Part shown: positions 14,549 through 16,586 of the stretch, piece after piece
Layout of the letters: each line of letters begins with the position of its first letter
How positions within the stretch are numbered: the stretch's first letter is position 1
Source of the DNA: an uncultured Collinsella sp.
GTDB lineage: Bacteria > Actinomycetota > Coriobacteriia > Coriobacteriales > Coriobacteriaceae
Length of the DNA: 16,586 nucleotides
Reading direction: 5' to 3'
NCBI GenBank assembly: GCA_900550735.1
Contig: URTD01000020.1
Location: 1 to 16,586, forward strand
Notes under the pieces: model-generated
What the model saw: the letters and a program-made list of their open reading frames with translations, nothing else
What the model was told of the DNA's origin: nothing
Database searches by the model: none
Program-made: the position numbers and the translations under genes

Positions 14549-15127
14549 TTACAGCACCAAAATCCCCAGGTGCTCCAGCAAGATCTTAAGCCCGATAAGG
14601 ATAAGCACAACGCCGCCCACGATGGTGGCGGGCTTTTCGTAGCGCGCGCCAAAGGTGTGGCCGATCGCTACGCCGGCGACGGAGAGGATAAACGTTATGA
14701 CGCCGATAAGCGATACAGCGGGCACGATGTCGACCGAGAGCGCGGCAAATGAGATGCCCACGGCTAGGGCGTCGATTGAGGTGGCGATAGCGAGGATCAG
14801 GTACTCGACCAGGTCAATCTTTTCGGCATCCTTGCCGTCGCCTTCATCCTCGTCCTCGGTAAAGGCCTCCCACAGCATTTTGCCGCCGATGAAGGCGAGC
14901 AGGATAAAGGCGATCCAGTGGTCGATGGGGCCGATGATGCCCATAAACTGGCTGCCAAGCGCCCATCCGATTACGGGCATGCCGGCCTGGAAGCCGCCAA
15001 AGAACAGGCCGAGCACCACGGCGACTTTAAGGTTGATCTTTTTCATGCCAAGGCCCTTGCAGATGGAAACGGCAAAGGCGTCCATCGAAAGGCCAACGGC
15101 GAGCAACACGAGCTCTGCGAGTCCCAT
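14549..15127 (-). CDS. mntP: MntP (YebN), manganese efflux pump
   Basis: A 192-residue inner-membrane protein with six hydrophobic helices, the normal MntP length. It exports Mn2+ to prevent metal toxicity. The two inverted halves each carry the family signature with an intramembrane Asp: LSMDAFAVS (Asp16) and TSIDALAVG (Asp119). GGFQAGMPVIGW and the acidic loop EDEDEGDG (91-98) between halves are also typical. The ATG at 15125-15127 has GGGAG 7 bases upstream. It is transcribed towards hipBA but separated from it by a terminator, and divergently from disA. Manganese-sensing yybP-ykoY leaders often precede this family. Here only a GGGAGTAG-like string exists in a short leader, so I do not call one. 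Confidence 0.95.
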   Translation of the reverse strand: MGLAELVLLAVGLSMDAFAVSICKGLGMKKINLKVAVVLGLFFGGFQAGMPVIGWALGSQFMGIIGPIDHWIAFILLAFIGGKMLWEAFTEDEDEGDGKDAEKIDLVEYLILAIATSIDALAVGISFAALSVDIVPAVSLIGVITFILSVAGVAIGHTFGARYEKPATIVGGVVLILIGLKILLEHLGILVL

Positions 15128-15177
15128 AGTCTGGCTCCCTCTCTGCGGGCGAACCCGATTACACGACTACTCCCTCA

Positions 15178-15183
15178 TTTATA
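15178..15183 (-). promoter_or_regulatory. Candidate mntP -10 box
   Basis: TATAAA on the minus strand, about 50 bases before the start codon. No good -35 is seen 17 bp further up. It would give a leader of roughly 45 nt. Confidence 0.35.
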
Positions 15184-15189
15184 TGAGAC

Positions 15190-15272
15190 CCGATGCTACC
15201 ACATGAGCAGCCAAAAGAGCCCCGTCCCAAATGGGCTACCTAGGCGGCGTTCGCTCATTCTGTAAGCATCGG
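15190..15272. repeat. Nested inverted repeats between mntP and disA
   Basis: Three stems are nested about one centre: CCGATGCT/AGCATCGG (15190-15197 and 15265-15272), ATGAGC/GCTCAT (15203-15208 and 15253-15258), and an inner AGCCC/GGGCT pair. The internal gaps are 5 and 6 nt on the two sides. It can form one 83-nt folded element on either strand. On the minus strand GGGGCTCTTTT gives a terminator-like tail to the inner stem. No known RNA family is recognised. Confidence 0.45.
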
Positions 15273-15348
15273 ATTTCGCGAGCGTGGCGGGGGCAAACCG
15301 TGAGAAACTATTTAGCGTTTATGGAGCGTATAGGATTGGAGCGATGCC

Positions 15349-16416
15349 TTGGATAAGAACGAGTTGCAAAAGCGTATGGAACAGGCCATTCGTCTGACGG
15401 CACCTGGCCAGCCGATCCGCACCGCCCTCGACATGATCATTGCCGGTCACCTGGGCGCCCTTATCTGCGTCGGCGACACCGAAAACGTGCTCGCTGCCGG
15501 TAACGATGGCTTCCCGCTCAACATTTCGTTCACCTCGAACCGTCTGTTCGAGCTTTCCAAGATGGACGGCGCCATCGTCATTGACGGTGACCTCACCCAG
15601 ATTCTGCGCGCCAACTTCCACCTCAATCCCGATCCCTCACTCGCCACGAGCGAGACGGGCATGCGTCACCGTACTGCCGCTCGCATGTCGGTGCTCACCG
15701 ACGCCATCGTGATCTCGGTTTCGGCTCGTCGTGCTGTCGTCAACGTGTATGTCCACGGCAAGAGCTACGAGATCCAGCCCGTCACCACCATCATGAGCTC
15801 GGTCAACCAGCTCGTCGCCACGCTCCAGACCACCCGTCAGTCGCTTGATCGCTCCCTGCTGCGCCTGACGGCCCTTGAGCTCGATGACTACGTTACGCTC
15901 GCCGACATTACCGGTATTTTCTCGAGTTTCGAGATCATGCAGCAGGCAAAGACTGAGCTTAAGGATTGCATCGTCAAGCTGGGCAACCAGGGCAAGCTCG
16001 TGCAGATGCAGCTCGAGCAGCTCGCCGGCTCCAGTATGGATACCGAGTATGACCTGATGATCCGCGACTACGCGAGCGACTCCTCCGAGGCCAATGCCGA
16101 GAAGATTTGCGCTGAGCTTGCTCGTATGACGCCCAAGGACTTGTCCGACCCGCAGCATGTGGCGGCGGTTCTGGGCTATGACGACCTGGACGAGGACTCT
16201 GTCATGACGCCGCTGGGTCTGCGCACGCTTTCGCGCGTGTCCGTCGTGCGTGACGGCGTGGCCGAGAAGATCGTCGACGAGTATGGCTCGCTGCAGGAAC
16301 TCATGGACGACATCAGCGAGGATCCGGAGCGCCTGGGCGACTTTGGCGTTAACAACCCTGCCATTCTTGCGGACTCCCTGTACCGCATGAAGGGCACCAA
16401 ACAGGGGAACGCATAA
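15349..16416 (+). CDS. disA: DisA, DNA integrity scanning diadenylate cyclase
   Basis: A 355-residue enzyme that makes cyclic di-AMP from two ATP and, in known homologues, slows when bound to branched DNA. The N-terminal DAC domain (about 15-140) has DGA at 73-75 (KMDGAIVIDGD) and RHR at 106-108 (GMRHRTAARMS), both essential. A helical spine follows (about 150-290), then a C-terminal helix-hairpin-helix part (about 300-350). The start is TTG at 15349, with GGAG 7 bases upstream. The nearby ATG at 15344 is out of frame, and the in-frame ATG at 15376 lacks a ribosome site and would trim the N-terminus. The HhH end reads ERLGDFGVNNPAILADSLYR, with GVN where GVG is usual. The stop overlaps the ispD start by one base, so the two are coupled. 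Confidence 0.94.
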   Translation: MDKNELQKRMEQAIRLTAPGQPIRTALDMIIAGHLGALICVGDTENVLAAGNDGFPLNISFTSNRLFELSKMDGAIVIDGDLTQILRANFHLNPDPSLATSETGMRHRTAARMSVLTDAIVISVSARRAVVNVYVHGKSYEIQPVTTIMSSVNQLVATLQTTRQSLDRSLLRLTALELDDYVTLADITGIFSSFEIMQQAKTELKDCIVKLGNQGKLVQMQLEQLAGSSMDTEYDLMIRDYASDSSEANAEKICAELARMTPKDLSDPQHVAAVLGYDDLDEDSVMTPLGLRTLSRVSVVRDGVAEKIVDEYGSLQELMDDISEDPERLGDFGVNNPAILADSLYRMKGTKQGNA

Positions 16417-16586
16417 TGGCGCCCGTATGCGCCGTGGTCGTTGCCGGCGGCAGCGGCCAGCGCTTTGGTAATCCCGGTGGCAAGCAGCTCGTTAACGTGG
16501 CGGGCCGTCCGCTTATGAGCTGGTCCATCCGCGCGTTTGACCGTAGCGATAAGGTCGGCCACATCGTCGTGGTTTGCCCTGCCGAG
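16416..16586 (+). CDS. ispD: IspD, 2-C-methyl-D-erythritol 4-phosphate cytidylyltransferase (5' part, cut by window end)
   Basis: The first 57 codons are present. ATG at 16416-16418 shares its A with the disA stop (TAATG), and AGGGGAA lies 7 bases before it. The protein begins MAPVCAVVVAGGSGQRFGNP, then GGKQL and GRPLMSWSIRAFD, then IVVVCPAE. These are the nucleotide-binding loop and following strands of the IspD fold. IspD couples CTP to methylerythritol phosphate in the non-mevalonate isoprenoid pathway. The glycine-rich loop with Arg and Lys is complete. Proximity of disA and ispD is known in other Gram-positive bacteria. Another sugar nucleotidyltransferase is less likely given the neighbour and the GKQL form. 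Confidence 0.85.
   Translation, partial: MAPVCAVVVAGGSGQRFGNPGGKQLVNVAGRPLMSWSIRAFDRSDKVGHIVVVCPAE

Noticed and set aside
14396..14752. 118-codon plus-strand frame across the hipB-mntP gap
   Set aside because: It runs antisense to two solid genes and through the operator and terminator. The composition is shadow-like.
15128..15180. yybP-ykoY manganese riboswitch before mntP
   Set aside because: Only a GGGAGTAG-like string is present, in a leader of about 50 nt. The second half of the conserved aptamer was not found.
15344..15346. ATG as the disA start
   Set aside because: It is out of frame with disA. The TTG five bases on is in frame and well spaced from GGAG.

Overview
The window is about 16.6 kb of high-GC DNA (roughly 60% by eye) with closely packed genes. 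It looks like a chromosome segment of an anaerobic gut actinobacterium of the class Coriobacteriia, most probably Collinsella or a close relative. That placement is an inference from gene content: an actinobacterial ClpC and DisA, a large anaerobic Fe-S activase, and GTC/GCC/CTC-rich codon use. No rRNA or tRNA marker is present to fix it.

Layout. (1) 1-2075: a threonine/serine exporter family membrane protein (196-1764), with GGGGAC-type repeats on both sides and a large imperfect hairpin behind it. (2) 2076-2624: a small four-helix DUF2798 membrane protein whose start lies just behind an intrinsic terminator. (3) 2791-8018: a self-contained unit made of a terminator, a 21-bp perfect palindrome, a 1479-residue fused 2-hydroxyacyl-CoA dehydratase activase-like protein, and an overlapping TetR-family regulator. 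The palindrome is the obvious candidate operator for that regulator. (4) 8211-10853: clpC, the AAA+ unfoldase of the Clp protease. (5) 11068-12525: pepD, an M20 aminoacyl-histidine dipeptidase. (6) 12653-14428, minus strand: a hipBA toxin-antitoxin pair. Its promoter region carries three 14-bp palindromic boxes spaced exactly 27 bp apart. (7) 14549-15127, minus strand: mntP, a manganese efflux pump. Its terminator hairpin contains the third hip box. (8) 15349-16586: disA (diadenylate cyclase), overlapping by one base the start of ispD (non-mevalonate isoprenoid pathway), which runs off the window.

How the genes work together. The activase and TetR genes form an apparently autoregulated operon. 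Its chemistry should be ATP-driven low-potential electron transfer to an Fe-S site, and no separate dehydratase subunits are encoded nearby. hipB and hipA form a coupled operon with a clear autoregulation signal. disA and ispD are translationally coupled housekeeping genes. The other genes are single units bounded by terminators.

The most interesting points are the one-chain double activase with its palindromic operator, the evenly spaced hip operator array that shares DNA with the mntP terminator, evidence for two compensating one-base frameshifts inside hipB, and several structured intergenic repeats. No CRISPR array, insertion sequence, prophage or obviously new defence system was seen.
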